A stretch of DNA of 22,771 nt from Paramacrobiotus richtersi (GCA_034698045.1 JAQGAU010000903.1:1-22771), one strand, 5' to 3'; counted from the stretch's first letter, positions 1 through 8,909 are shown. Translations and numbers: made by a program. The notes: generated by a model not told the origin, from the sequence alone.

Positions 1-707
1 CCGGATTTTTCGCCTTTGTGACCTTTCTGCTTGTAGGTAATCTTAGTGTCGGTCTCGAAGGAAAGCTTGACGTTGGCTCCAGATCTGAGCTTTTTGAGGA
101 TGATGGCTTTGACGGCTTTGGCAAATTTGCCCTTACCGAGGTTACCGAGGGGTTTGCCGTGGGGCTTGCCGTGCGGCTTACCGTGAGGCATGCCGTGGGG
201 TTTGCCAGCAAAGTCGTGACTTTCGGCGCTTCCGGAGCCGCTCTCTTCGGAGCTGGACGAATCGGATTCGCTGGAATGACCAGCGGCGTAACCGTGGTGT
301 CCGCTGTTATTGTGTCCTGAATGGTTGAATTTTCCACCATGTCCATGCCACTCACCGTGACCCCAATGGTGTCCGGAGTGATTGTGGTTTCCAACGAAGC
401 TTCCATTTCCTAGCGTTTCGTTATTGAAAGTATGATTTCCCGTGAAGGTCTCGTTACTGAAGCTGGTGTTGTTGCCAGTAAACGTGCTGTTATCCGTCGT
501 ATTCCGGCTATCAACAGCGAAATCATTTTGGGCACTCGCACCGTTGTGTCCAGGCCACTCGGGGCGGCTGGGTTTCCCATGCCACATCGGGGCGTGCGCC
601 GAGCGAGTTAGGGATCCCGAATCATCGGAGGATGGCAGGGTTAATCCGGGTGGCAGTTGGTGCGCTGATGCGCAGTACACGAAAAAAGCCGCTAGGAAAA
701 ACTTCAT
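1..707 (-). CDS. Secreted Asn/His/Ser-rich low-complexity protein, 3' part cut by window edge
   Basis: The frame is open from an ATG at 707 down to base 1: 235 codons plus two bases, no stop, no intron. Residues 1-15 form a signal peptide (MKFFLAAFFVYCASA) with a likely cut before His16. The chain is zoned: residues 61-111 hold a run of N-x-S/T sequons (about 11 through residue 135), 107-139 are His/Gly-rich, 145-163 are a Ser/Glu/Asp cluster, 168-187 are four KPHG-type repeats, and 190-235 are Lys-rich. I do not recognise the family. A secreted, probably disordered, glycosylated protein with possible metal-binding histidines is inference from composition. The start is supported by a TATA box and initiator 34-65 nt upstream. 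It is a minus-strand gene like its neighbours, and the true C-terminus lies outside the window. Confidence 0.8.
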   Translation of the reverse strand, partial: MKFFLAAFFVYCASAHQLPPGLTLPSSDDSGSLTRSAHAPMWHGKPSRPEWPGHNGASAQNDFAVDSRNTTDNSTFTGNNTSFSNETFTGNHTFNNETLGNGSFVGNHNHSGHHWGHGEWHGHGGKFNHSGHNNSGHHGYAAGHSSESDSSSSEESGSGSAESHDFAGKPHGMPHGKPHGKPHGKPLGNLGKGKFAKAVKAIILKKLRSGANVKLSFETDTKITYKQKGHKGEKS

Positions 708-737
708 GTTGGATATGATTTTACTGGACACTGAAGG

Positions 738-772
738 AACTGAGTGTTAAACTGGAGAAATGGATGTTTATA
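738..772 (-). promoter_or_regulatory. Core promoter (TATA + initiator) of the left-edge secreted gene
   Basis: On the minus strand TATAAA lies at 772-767 and CTCAGTT at 744-738. The initiator A at 741 is 31 nt downstream of the TATA start, the normal arthropod spacing, which predicts a 5' UTR of about 34 nt before the ATG at 707. Confidence 0.6.
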
Positions 773-1672
773 TGGAAGGATAAAAAGATGTGCAAGTCAT
801 TTTTGACTATAGGAATGCGCACTTCTCGGAAGGTATCCGTGTGTTAAGTTGGGATTTCAAGTGCTTAATGTCGTCGAATACATGAAAAACCACTTTTGTC
901 AGTTGCTGATTACGCGGGAATTCGTCAAGTGCATACGCAAATTGCATGGCGGGTTGTTTTCGGCAGATCATGGGTGTACTGAGTTTGCACGTTTCCTGCA
1001 CATGCGGATTAATACTTAACAGTCAAGTTCAGTTCGACTCAGGTTGTTGACGGGATCCAACGTTATGTTGCCGCATTTACAGTATGCGCATAAGAAATTC
1101 CTTTGCGTTCACATAATTGTTTTGTTATCCTTCTGCAGTAAAACTTACGGTTCCTGTGGTATTATTTTATCCGCATGCTGGTTTACTTGCACATTTGCAG
1201 TTCTGTATCACGCTCCGTAGTCTGTATATCTGGGATAATACAATACCAGCGTTAGACGCTCTGCTAATTTCGTACGATATAAGGTATTTATACGTTAACA
1301 AGTCCATAATTTAATTTAACGTTTTACTGATTAAACTGAGCGCCAGGACGAATGGACGCTTCTTATGATTCTGCTACCGTGACCGATAGAACAACTACAG
1401 AAAGCCGTTTCTATGGGATACATCGATTCTTGTAATTCGTGCACCGTATACGTAGCGGTGTCACGTGTGGAAGTCACGACCAGAGAAAACGACATCCACT
1501 GGACACAGAGAAGTCTTGCGAAACTTTTGCTTCGTTTCGGTCGAAAAAAATTATGTGGATAGCCAAAACTAACTAACAATTGTAAGGCTATCACATTGGC
1601 TGTTACACAATAAGTCAAGCTACAGTCCATAAGTAATTAATTTAGTTATGTACCGGCAGTCATATCTGTCAA
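773..1672. other. Intergenic spacer without a supported gene
   Basis: About 900 bp between the left-edge gene promoter and the stop of the next minus-strand gene. A 99-codon minus-strand ATG frame at 1331-1630 has no signal peptide, domain or flanking signal and I do not believe it. No canonical AATAAA for the 1673-2650 gene was seen just downstream of its stop. Nothing else is recognisable. Confidence 0.5.
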
Positions 1673-2650
1673 TCATCTGTCAATCACAGCGACAATGCAA
1701 GACACAGCCAGTATGACGGACAACGTTCCCAGCGCTGTCAATCCACAGCCACCATTTGTTTTAACCTTTGGCACAACAGTCCCATTGACGCCTCTCGTGA
1801 GTCGCTGCAGAATCGGACCACTTTCGCTGTCTGGATACAAGGCATCCCCAAAGTCGTCTTCGTTTATAGACCTGATCTCCCGTGTACTGTTTCCGCTGTC
1901 CGTATCGTTACCGGCAACCTGAACTTCCTTGTCGGTGACAGTTTCTGCAATGGTCTCATTATCCAACAAAACGGACTCTGTCGATTCCACGTTCACAGTA
2001 ATGTTAAGGATTAATGGAATATTTGGCACAGAGGAATCACCTGTCCCGGAAACATTAGTCACAGCACCATCTGCTATACCGTCAACTGTTCCGGTAGCAT
2101 TCTGCCCAGTAGCGTTAACTGTCTCGGTAACATTTCCTGTCGTATTATTTCCCTTTCCGATGACATTAGCCACGGTACTGCTAACATTTTCGTCATGATC
2201 AGTACCGTTTCTCGCCTCGGTAACATTCTCTAGTGTGTTATTTCCGTTTCCGGCGACACTTGCCACGGTACCGTTTACATTTTCCTCAGTACCGTTTCTT
2301 GTCTCCGTAACCTTTTGCACCGCACTTTCCACGGTACTCTTCGCTGTACTGGTTACTTTTGGTACAGAAACCCGAGTAACTTTCGTTTTTGGTCGTTTTG
2401 TTGTCGGGCCATTTCCACTCCCGGCGTAAGGGTCATCTCCGAATTCCTCATCGTCCACTGAGCGAATCTCTCGTGTATCATTCTCTTCGTCGGTTAGTTG
2501 AGTAAGATCCGGGTTTTCAGCGACTCTGGCCTCTGTATCCATGAACAGCAGGCCTTTGGATTCCACATCAGCTGTGGCAATGCTGTGCTCCACCGGTCGC
2601 AACAGCTGAGCGTTGCATACGTACAATATTACACACCAAAAGAACAGCAT
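1673..2650 (-). CDS. Secreted/GPI-anchored Thr/Asn-rich glycoprotein, 325 aa
   Basis: Single-exon ORF from an ATG at 2650. Residues 1-14 are a hydrophobic signal peptide ending near Ala-Gln. Residues 301-323 are a second hydrophobic stretch after Asn/Gly/Cys with only two residues behind it, the layout of a GPI-attachment signal. About 18 N-x-S/T sequons lie between N58 and N289. Two internal repeats are visible. One is a TREIRS-acidic-FGD block at 59-72 that returns at 256-269, each followed by a basic site (KR at 85-86; QRLTR at 282-286). The other is a roughly 30-residue NVT/NGT-rich block at 121-150 repeated at about 153-181. I do not recognise the family. A mucin-like surface or cuticle-lining glycoprotein is inference. 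The basic sites after the repeats could be proprotein-convertase sites. Confidence 0.75.
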   Translation of the reverse strand: MLFFWCVILYVCNAQLLRPVEHSIATADVESKGLLFMDTEARVAENPDLTQLTDEENDTREIRSVDDEEFGDDPYAGSGNGPTTKRPKTKVTRVSVPKVTSTAKSTVESAVQKVTETRNGTEENVNGTVASVAGNGNNTLENVTEARNGTDHDENVSSTVANVIGKGNNTTGNVTETVNATGQNATGTVDGIADGAVTNVSGTGDSSVPNIPLILNITVNVESTESVLLDNETIAETVTDKEVQVAGNDTDSGNSTREIRSINEDDFGDALYPDSESGPILQRLTRGVNGTVVPKVKTNGGCGLTALGTLSVILAVSCIVAVIDR

Positions 2651-2687
2651 TTCGGTTTGAGAAGCCGTAGACTTGTACTAATTTAAA

Positions 2688-3332
2688 AGACTGTTTTTAA
2701 ATTTTTGGCTGTGTAATTCGATTAATAATGTGTCGGTCTGTATCGGTGAAGTGTAAACCGCAAAAGTGATTGCAATCGCTCCCTTCATCGTGGAAGAACG
2801 CAGCATGATCTTGTGATTTGACTGCCGAAAGCACCGTGTGTTACTGGTTACATAATGTGAAGTTTGGACCGTGGGAAAAGTATGGGAAATGCAGAAAGTG
2901 GTCGAAAGTTACAGTGGAGAAGAGAGTATACAAAGTTTCATGTGTGTTCTAAAGTGTTATATCACACTTGCTGCGCCTAACAAAAGTACGTTCGATTTGT
3001 AGTTGCTGCATACGTGTCACAAGCTACAAGAACCATATTATACCTCTTGGGAAAGCGCGTAATATAAATTATTATGCAGCAGTTGAATACTTATATTCAT
3101 ATCATATTTCTCGAAGTTGTATGCAGGCCGAATGCAGGCTACGTTGTTTGGTATGTGGAAAAATCAAATATTTACCAATGGTGAAGCTGTACTTCAGTAA
3201 CACTTCCAATCGGTATCTTGTCAAAATCTTCCGATTGTAAATTTAAATTTATATCTCTACCTCGGTGTAATTCATACGCCTGCGCTTGTTTAACTGTATA
3301 TATTTAGCATTTTGATTTAAACCATCGAGAAA
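2688..3332. other. Intergenic spacer upstream of the 1673-2650 gene
   Basis: Moderately AT-rich. A TTTAAAT box on the minus strand at 2687-2681 is followed by TCAAAC with its A at 2658, but that would leave only an 8-nt leader, so the promoter assignment is weak. A 90-codon plus-strand frame at 2968-3240 has no recognisable content. Confidence 0.4.
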
Positions 3333-3338
3333 TTTAAT
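3333..3338 (-). terminator. Probable poly(A) signal ATTAAA of the ARF-like gene
   Basis: ATTAAA on the minus strand, 21 nt downstream of the TAG at 3359-3361. It is the commonest variant of AATAAA. No AATAAA is nearer. Confidence 0.4.
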
Positions 3339-3358
3339 GCTATACATATGTACAGATG

Positions 3359-4382
3359 CTACGCGATCACATTCGGCGCCGGCAACGTTTCTCCAACTTT
3401 CTGCACCACATCTGGCGGGAGACTTTCCAAAACATTTTCACACTCTTTCTGCACTCTTCTCATCTGCCTTTCTTTTGCACATAAATATTCCTGGAGTGCT
3501 GTATTTTTGCGGAGGGTTTTTCGCAGTTCCTCCTTTACAACATGCGCATCCCCGCAATAATCTTCCATGTCGGCTTTCTCATGGAGTGCAGGCAGAAGCA
3601 TAATATTTCTAAACGAGACATTTTCAGAGAATTCCGGATGATGCATCTCGGCCAATCTGAGCGCCATATCACTCAACGAAACTGAGCGGAAACTGGGGAA
3701 CAGTCCTTCTTGAACAAACTCCTCCGACTTGACCTTTCTCAAAGCCCTCATTTTCTTTCTGTTCGGTTTCTTCGAAACGTTTCGTTTCCAGTCATGCGAA
3801 CAATGAGAAATCGTCGGCATTTTGTGAGAAGATGTTCCGACCGTGATCCACAACTCCTGGATCGCTTCGTGCACATCCTTATCGACCAGCATCATCCGAC
3901 ACGCTTTTGCAGTGATTGACACGCTGTTTGACCAATCCTCACCCAGAATGACATCCACCGCGAGATTCTTCAGTGAAACATCAATCTTTTTCCGGAACTC
4001 TCTTGTCAACGTCTCCACCATACGATTAGCAAAGAGAAACAGTATCGGTCGGTTTTCGATGAACTTCTGCTTGAGAAAGGCGCGAACGGCGTTTCTGACG
4101 ACATCGGTCACATACGCCACGCCTTCGGCGACAATGATTACGCAGTCGGTTCTTTCAGCGAGGCTCTGCTGGAAGTTGTCGGGAATGAGGATTTGCTCGC
4201 AGGAACCGAGTGACTTCCAGTTGAGAAGGATCCAGTTGGTGTGTTTGATTAAGGGGATGAAAGGGGAATATTTTGGGTCCGGATGTTGGGAGCATTTAGT
4301 GATGGCATCATAGAAAAGGTGGAAAATCGATTTGGGTTTACCTGCAGTATTATACTTCAACAAGACATTGTTGACAAACTTT
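3359..4382 (-). CDS. Degenerate ARF/ARL-like small GTPase with coiled-coil C-terminal extension (5' exon not found)
   Basis: An open frame of about 340 codons ends at TAG 3359. It has no usable ATG: the frame opens after an in-frame TGA near 4412, and a good acceptor (TTTTTACTTAG) ends at 4383, so the coding sequence probably begins on an upstream exon. Counting from codon 4411, the order matches an ARF fold: beta1/P-loop position at 17-25 (KYNTAGKPK against the family GLDAAGKTT), G3 position at 65-71 (WKSLGSC against WDVGGQD), G4 position at 128-132 (ANRMV against ANKQD), and a G5-like TAK at 168-170 before a C-terminal helix HEAIQEL. Key nucleotide-binding residues are changed in G1, G3 and G4, so GTP binding is doubtful. 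Residues 195-350 are an added basic then charged region (likely coiled coil 286-335), absent from normal 180-residue ARFs. This assignment comes from recalled family motifs, not a search. It may be a pseudo-GTPase or a decaying gene; its duplicate at 6811-7080 is clearly broken. Confidence 0.5.
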
Positions 4383-4755
4383 CTAAGTAAAAACGTAACT
4401 ATACTAATCAAAGTTCAAAACCACCAGCACAAGAAAACAAATAGAAAAGATGGTATTCTTAATATGATTAAGATACGCAATGCTTCATTCGAAATACACC
4501 ATCAACTATGCCTTTTATGGGCTGTTTATTTTTTAAACAGTATAGTGCAGTAAAGGAACAACTTCCTTCAAAATTAATGGTATAGGAATCGAAGCCTGTG
4601 GAACTGAAGAAGATTCCAGCAATGAATATTATTATTGGAAATGCGTTTTTACTGGTAGAGTGTCGTCAGGACGAAAGCGTCGTATACGCAAAAGCTTCTG
4701 CTCAAACGCACGTGCCTGCCAGTCGTGTGCCCAGTTCGAGGTCCAAACAAAAAAT

Positions 4756-4850
4756 GACTGGGTGGATGTGGAAACCAGGTGGTGGCAGTTGAGTGGCGTG
4801 TGACGTCGCACAGTTCCAACATCGCATAACAAACGGGGTCGACCTCTGTT
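4756..4850. promoter_or_regulatory. 95-nt conserved non-coding block, copy A (CRE-like core)
   Basis: Ungapped match to 7477-7571 with only 6 differences in 95, while both flanks carry indels. It contains GTGTGACGTCGCACAG, a CRE-like TGACGTC core within TGTG...CACA arms. No frame on either strand has only synonymous changes, so coding explains it poorly. It sits between the poly(A) site of the CBM14 gene and the 5' side of the ARF-like gene, so it may be a promoter, enhancer or untranslated exon. Confidence 0.5.
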
Positions 4851-4964
4851 CGAAATGAAAGGCTGATTAAGCTCTCAACCTTGTAATGTTCGTAATCCTT
4901 TCAGTCTTAGCTCGACGACGGTCTCACATTCATATTAACGAAACCCCTTACTTTGTTGTTAAAT

Positions 4965-4970
4965 TTTATT
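4965..4970 (-). terminator. Poly(A) signal AATAAA of CBM14 gene A
   Basis: AATAAA on the minus strand, 178 nt past the stop at 5148. The same hexamer is kept at the equivalent place in copy B (7683-7688). Confidence 0.6.
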
Positions 4971-5147
4971 CCAATTATGGCAGTCAAGAGCTGTTTCTCA
5001 CGCTTCCTGCCCAGCCCGTACAGCTTAGCAACTGCTCGATACATGCGGTGTACACGAATACAACATAATGTCTGCTCGAATCACGACAAAAAATCTTGTG
5101 CTATAAAATTACAAAGAGGTCACAAAATGTATCGCGAATATGTGCTT

Positions 5148-6191
5148 TTATCTCCTCGACTTGGCGGGGATCGGTCTGACATCCCAGGTGAGGGTGTAAA
5201 GGTTATCAGAACGGCCTTGAGCGCCCAGACCGAATTGCTGGTAATTGTCCTGGTCGTCGAGCAGCGGCACATTGGCTCCTTGGTACAGACGGCTGTTGCT
5301 GTAGTCGTAGAAGTTCTTGGCCTGGTTGCAGTCGACTTCCCAGAACCAGTGGCACACCAGGGTGATTTGGTTGAACAACTGCAACAATGGCATTCAATCA
5401 ATGCACCGTTGTAAAATACGCCTTATCTGTTGTCACATCGTTAATGCCCGTTTCCGCAGTATTTACGTTCCGAATTCTAAGAGCACATTTTAGCAATGAG
5501 GTAACAATGGTACTCACGGTCATATTCGGGCAAATGTACGAGGTCTGGTTTCCGTTGATATCACATCGACGAACAACTACAACATTCAATATACTGTACT
5601 GCAAAAACCAGTGCGGGGTCGAAATTGTTCGACGCATTACCTTGACATTTGAACTCAGTATCGGCGTAATAACCGGGTGACACGGTGGAGCAGTCGAAGT
5701 TTCCTTGAGGAATATCGTTGGCGTTATAGGTCGGGTAGTCCTGGCCGGCGCGGGCGCTGACGAAGAGATTGTACATGTCCTCATTGCTCATCTTGTTGCG
5801 GCCGCTCAGCTGGTCCAGGGCACTCCATACTCCTGGATTCTGGGATTTCACGGCTCTCTTAACCTACAGTAACTGACAAGTATCGTTAACTGTGTAGAAG
5901 AAAATCGTAGTACAGTTATTAATATGGATTACACTACACAACTCTAAACTGAAAATCGTTTTATAATTTTATAATAAATGGACAACAAATGCGAGCGCTG
6001 TTAAAACTGTACGATTGACTGCTGCTGTTAGGAATAAAGATCAAGAATACATTTCGACGCTGCCTAATAATATTACAGTCCCGAAATGCTAACGACAACC
6101 CTGAAAATAATTGATGGATAAGGTCACTTACCGGGGACGCATAGGCATAGGCAAGGCCACAAAGCGCAGCAAAAACGATGATGCTCTTCAT
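5148..6191 (-). CDS. Secreted CBM14 (peritrophin-A) chitin-binding protein, copy A, 4 exons, 190 aa
   Basis: Exons on the minus strand: 6132-6191, 5641-5863, 5518-5576 and 5148-5378. Donors are GTAAGT, GTAATG and GTGAGT; acceptors are TGTAG, TGTAG and TGCAG; introns are 268, 64 and 139 nt. The 573 nt give 191 codons including TAA. Residues 1-18 are a signal peptide. A KR pair (22-23) follows and could be a propeptide site. Residues 76-133 are one CBM14/ChtBD2 domain with cysteines at 78, 93, 99, 110, 123 and 131 (spacing 14-5-10-12-7) and the aromatics GYY and WFW expected for sugar contact. Sequons are N104 and N112. The tail 134-190 is Tyr/Gln/Asp-rich. The role is to bind chitin in cuticle or gut lining (family knowledge); the tissue is unknown. 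A longer frame running upstream from 6206 would start at GTG, so ATG 6191 is the start. Its duplicate lies at 7851-8909. Confidence 0.93.
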
Positions 6192-6270
6192 TATAAATCG
6201 CAGCACTTTTCAACACAATCAAAATTATCCAACTTAGGTGCAGCTGGTAAGCTGTTCAATGGAAGTTGAG

Positions 6271-6309
6271 CAACTGACGATAGAGACGCGGAAAATATTG
6301 GTATTTAAA
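6271..6309 (-). promoter_or_regulatory. Core promoter of CBM14 gene A
   Basis: On the minus strand TTTAAATA lies at 6309-6302 and TCAGTTG at 6277-6271 (A at 6275). The same pair with the same spacing stands before copy B. It predicts a leader of about 84 nt to ATG 6191. Confidence 0.65.
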
Positions 6310-6365
6310 GGTTAAACAACGAGACATAACCAGTCCTCATGAGGCAGTCCTCATTAGCAATAATT

Positions 6366-6479
6366 GACTAATTAATCGGCAACCGGGTACCAATGTCAAC
6401 GGCCAATATTGGGATCGCACTGTGATTGATCCAAGCCGGTGTTGGCCGAACCGTTAGCGGTGTGTTGGCATTGAAAGTA
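6366..6479 (-). promoter_or_regulatory. Conserved upstream block of CBM14 gene A
   Basis: Strongly alike to 9099-9214, with a few substitutions and short indels. It includes ACTAATTAATCGGCAA (a TAATTA homeodomain-type core), GGTACCAATGTCAACGGCCA and GTGATTGATCCAAG. It lies 60-170 bp upstream of the TATA-like box, where a proximal enhancer is expected. Specific binding factors are not claimed. Confidence 0.5.
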
Positions 6480-6810
6480 CATACAGTATACGGTGTCTGA
6501 GGCGTTCACGACGGCTCACGTAATACTGGCAGACATAAACTGATCGGAATCTTTTCAAAATTTTTAGGTGGAAAGCAACCACAGCGAGTAAGTTAAAATA
6601 ATGTCTGGTGCACTGCAATTAATACCCAAGTGTACTGCATAATATGTACTGTATGTATTATATTGTACACTCTATGTATGTTCTACACTCTGTTGTATAA
6701 AATATAAATACACATTTTCGGACCATGCCCGGCACAAAGTTCACTTTCTGGCGATAGATTTTTAGCTGTAGAAGCAAGGACATAACGAGTAGCAACGACT
6801 ATTATATCAC

Positions 6811-7080
6811 ACTTGGCGCTTGCAACGTTTGCTGTACCACCTCTGCCGGTAGGCTCTCCTGCCTCTCCAAAACATTTCGACACTCCATTTGCGCTTTTCT
6901 TATCTGCACTGTTTGACCAATCCTGACCCATAATGACATCCACCGCGAGGTTCTTCAGCGAAACATTAATCTTTTCCCGGAAGTCCCTTGTCAATGTCTC
7001 CACCATACGATTGGCAAAGGGAAACAGTCTCGGGCGGTCCTCGATAAACGTCTGGTTGAGAACGGCATTTCTGACAACTA
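6811..7080 (-). pseudogene. ARF-like GTPase gene remnant, copy B
   Basis: On the minus strand, bases 7080-6913 match the alpha3-G4-G5 part of the copy A gene (ANRMVETLTR, KNLAVDV, DWSNS all recognisable). Bases 6905-6811 match the last about 95 coding bases of copy A. The roughly 450 bp between them, coding the basic extension and most of the coiled coil, is gone and the frame is broken at the join. The P-loop to G3 part and 5' end are also missing (second deletion ending near 7080). An open frame 6683-7006 runs through the join out of register and is not a real protein. Confidence 0.8.
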
Positions 7081-7111
7081 AACTTTAACTTTAACTAAAC
7101 TTTAACTAAAA
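7079..7111. repeat. Short tandem repeat at a deletion junction
   Basis: About three imperfect units of a TAAACTTTAAC-type motif. It sits exactly where copy B jumps over about 265 bp present in copy A; copy A has a single ACAAACTTTCTAAGTAA here. Confidence 0.6.
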
Positions 7112-7476
7112 ACGCTGTCGACTGTACTTTACTCAAAACCTCCAGCTCCAAAAAACCAATTGAAAGTATCATGGTACTGTATAATTATTCTTAATACATT
7201 AAGATACGCGATAATCCAGCCGAAGTACACCACTTCCGTGTGTTGTTTCTTTTTTAAAGAATACAATGTTCAGTGAAGTGTAGTGAAATAACAAACTGTA
7301 GCGAAGTAAATACTTGTTCAGCATGGTACAACCATTACAGCCTGGGGAACTGGAGGACATCCCAACAATGAAAACTATTGGAAATGCGTTTTTACTGGTC
7401 TAGCGTCGTCAGGGCAGCTGCTCGAGCGAACTGGCCTGCGAGCCTTGTGCCCAGTGCGAAACCAAAACGAAAGAAT

Positions 7477-7571
7477 GGCTGGGTGGATGTGGAAACCAGG
7501 CGGTGGCAGCCGAGTGGCGTGTGACGTCGCACAGTTGCAACATCGCATAACAAACGGGCTCGACCTCTGTT
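7477..7571. promoter_or_regulatory. 95-nt conserved non-coding block, copy B
   Basis: Partner of 4756-4850, with 6 differences in 95 and no gaps. It is kept although the adjacent ARF-like gene in this copy is destroyed, so it is unlikely to serve only that gene. Confidence 0.5.
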
Positions 7572-7682
7572 TGCAATGAAAAAGTGATTACGCTTCTAAC
7601 CTTATAATGCTCGTAATCCGTTCAATCGTAGCTCGACGAACGTCTGGCATTCACATTAACGAAACCCATTATTCTTGTCATT

Positions 7683-7688
7683 TTTATT
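7683..7688 (-). terminator. Poly(A) signal AATAAA of CBM14 gene B
   Basis: AATAAA on the minus strand, 163 nt past the stop at 7851, equivalent to 4965-4970 in copy A. Confidence 0.6.
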
Positions 7689-7850
7689 TCGATTAGTGGC
7701 AGGCAAGAGCTATTTCACACATTTCCTGCCCAGCCTACACTTAGCAACTGCTCGATACACACGCGGTTTACACACAAACGTCCGCACCAGAACATGTTGT
7801 GCTATAAAATTACAAAGGGATCAAAAAAATGGTATCACGCTTTTTGTGCT

Positions 7851-8909
7851 TTATCTCCTCGATTTGGCGGGAATTGGTCTGACGTCCCAGGTCAAGGTGT
7901 ACAGGTTATCAGAGCGGCCTTGAGCTCCGAGGCCGAACTGCTGGTAATTGTCCTGGTCGTCGAGCAGCGGCACATTGGCGCCCTGGTACAGACGGCTGTT
8001 GCTGTAGTCGTAAAAGTTCTTGGCCTGGTTACAGTCGACTTCCCAGAACCAGTGGCACACCAGGGTGATTTGGTTGAACAACTACACACATGACATTCAT
8101 TAATGCATTGATGTAGAACGATGAAGAACTATTTCTTACTGTTCTGTTAACTGTTATATCTGTACTAATTATGCACATTGCACTAGAACACTAAAACCGT
8201 CTAACTTTACATTAAACCGATGCTAAATGTTTCAGGTTTGAAACGTGCGCTTAGCAGTAAAGTCACAGTGGTACTCACGGTCATATTCGGGCAGATGTAC
8301 GAAGTCTGGTTTCCGTTGATATCACATCGGCGAACAACTACAAGAATCACTGTAATGCAAAAGCCTGTTCGGGAACGAAGTTTTCCGACGTATTACCTTG
8401 ACATTTGAACTCGGTATCGGCGTAATAACCGGGTGACACGGTGGAGCAGTCAAAGCTTCCTTGAGGGATGTCGTTGGCGTTGTAGGTCGGGTAGTCTTGG
8501 CCAGCGCGGGCGTTGACAAAGAGGTTGTACATGTCTTCATTGGACATCTTGTTGCGGCCGCTCAGTTGATCCAGTGCGCTCCATACTCCGGGATTCTGGG
8601 ATTTCACGGCTCGCTTGACCTAGTTAACCAATATCGTTAGCCAAATAGAAAGGTTATCGAAGTCAATACAGTAAACAAACGCGAAATGGACTTTTCTATT
8701 AAGAAGACGCCAAATGCGCGATGATTAGATAAACCAAGATCTGCTGTTGCCGTTGGTGTTAAGGAACAAAAATTAGGAATACAATTCGTCTATGAATGCA
8801 TTATCGAAATGTTCATGGTAATTCCGAAAAAATATAGATGGATTTCTTCGCTTACCGGTGTCGCATAGGCAAGGCCACAAAGCACCGCAAAAATGATGAT
8901 GCTCTTCAT
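7851..8909 (-). CDS. Secreted CBM14 (peritrophin-A) chitin-binding protein, copy B, 4 exons, 188 aa
   Basis: Exons on the minus strand: 8856-8909, 8397-8619, 8279-8337 and 7851-8081, with introns of 236, 59 and 197 nt. Exons 2-4 have exactly the lengths of copy A (223, 59 and 231 nt); exon 1 is two codons shorter (YATP for YAYASP). The 567 nt give 189 codons including TAA. Signal peptide 1-16, KR at 20-21, and a CBM14 six-cysteine domain as in copy A. After the signal region the protein differs from copy A at only two residues (Ser to Asn in the FVSARAG stretch, Asn to Ser before FDC). The last exon encodes an identical peptide despite many silent changes. Chitin binding in the extracellular matrix is the family role. 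Introns have diverged much more than exons. Confidence 0.93.

Larger units (their letters stand above)
3360..6570. repeat. Tandem segmental duplication, copy A
   Basis: Collinear with 6797-9285 over its whole length: ARF-like 3' coding end, ARF-like internal segment, gene spacer, 95-nt conserved block, poly(A) site, four CBM14 exons, promoter and upstream block. Copy A is about 720 bp longer because it keeps two segments deleted in copy B. Similarity fades left of about 3360 and right of about 6570. Confidence 0.85.

Noticed and set aside
18-750. Plus-strand open frames at 18-320 and 442-750
   Set aside because: They are antisense shadows of the minus-strand secreted protein, which has a signal peptide, a promoter and coherent composition.
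1695-2686. Chain of plus-strand frames opposite the glycoprotein gene
   Set aside because: Antisense of Thr/Val/Asn-rich codons; fragmented, with no signals of their own.
4632-4832. Minus-strand 66-codon frame over the conserved 95-nt block
   Set aside because: The equivalent frame in copy B has amino-acid changes and an indel just beyond, so conservation is not codon-shaped. The block was listed as regulatory instead.
5961-6206. 81-codon frame starting at 6206 with a signal-like N-terminus
   Set aside because: It opens at GTG and reads through the intron 1 donor. The real exon is 6132-6191, starting at ATG.
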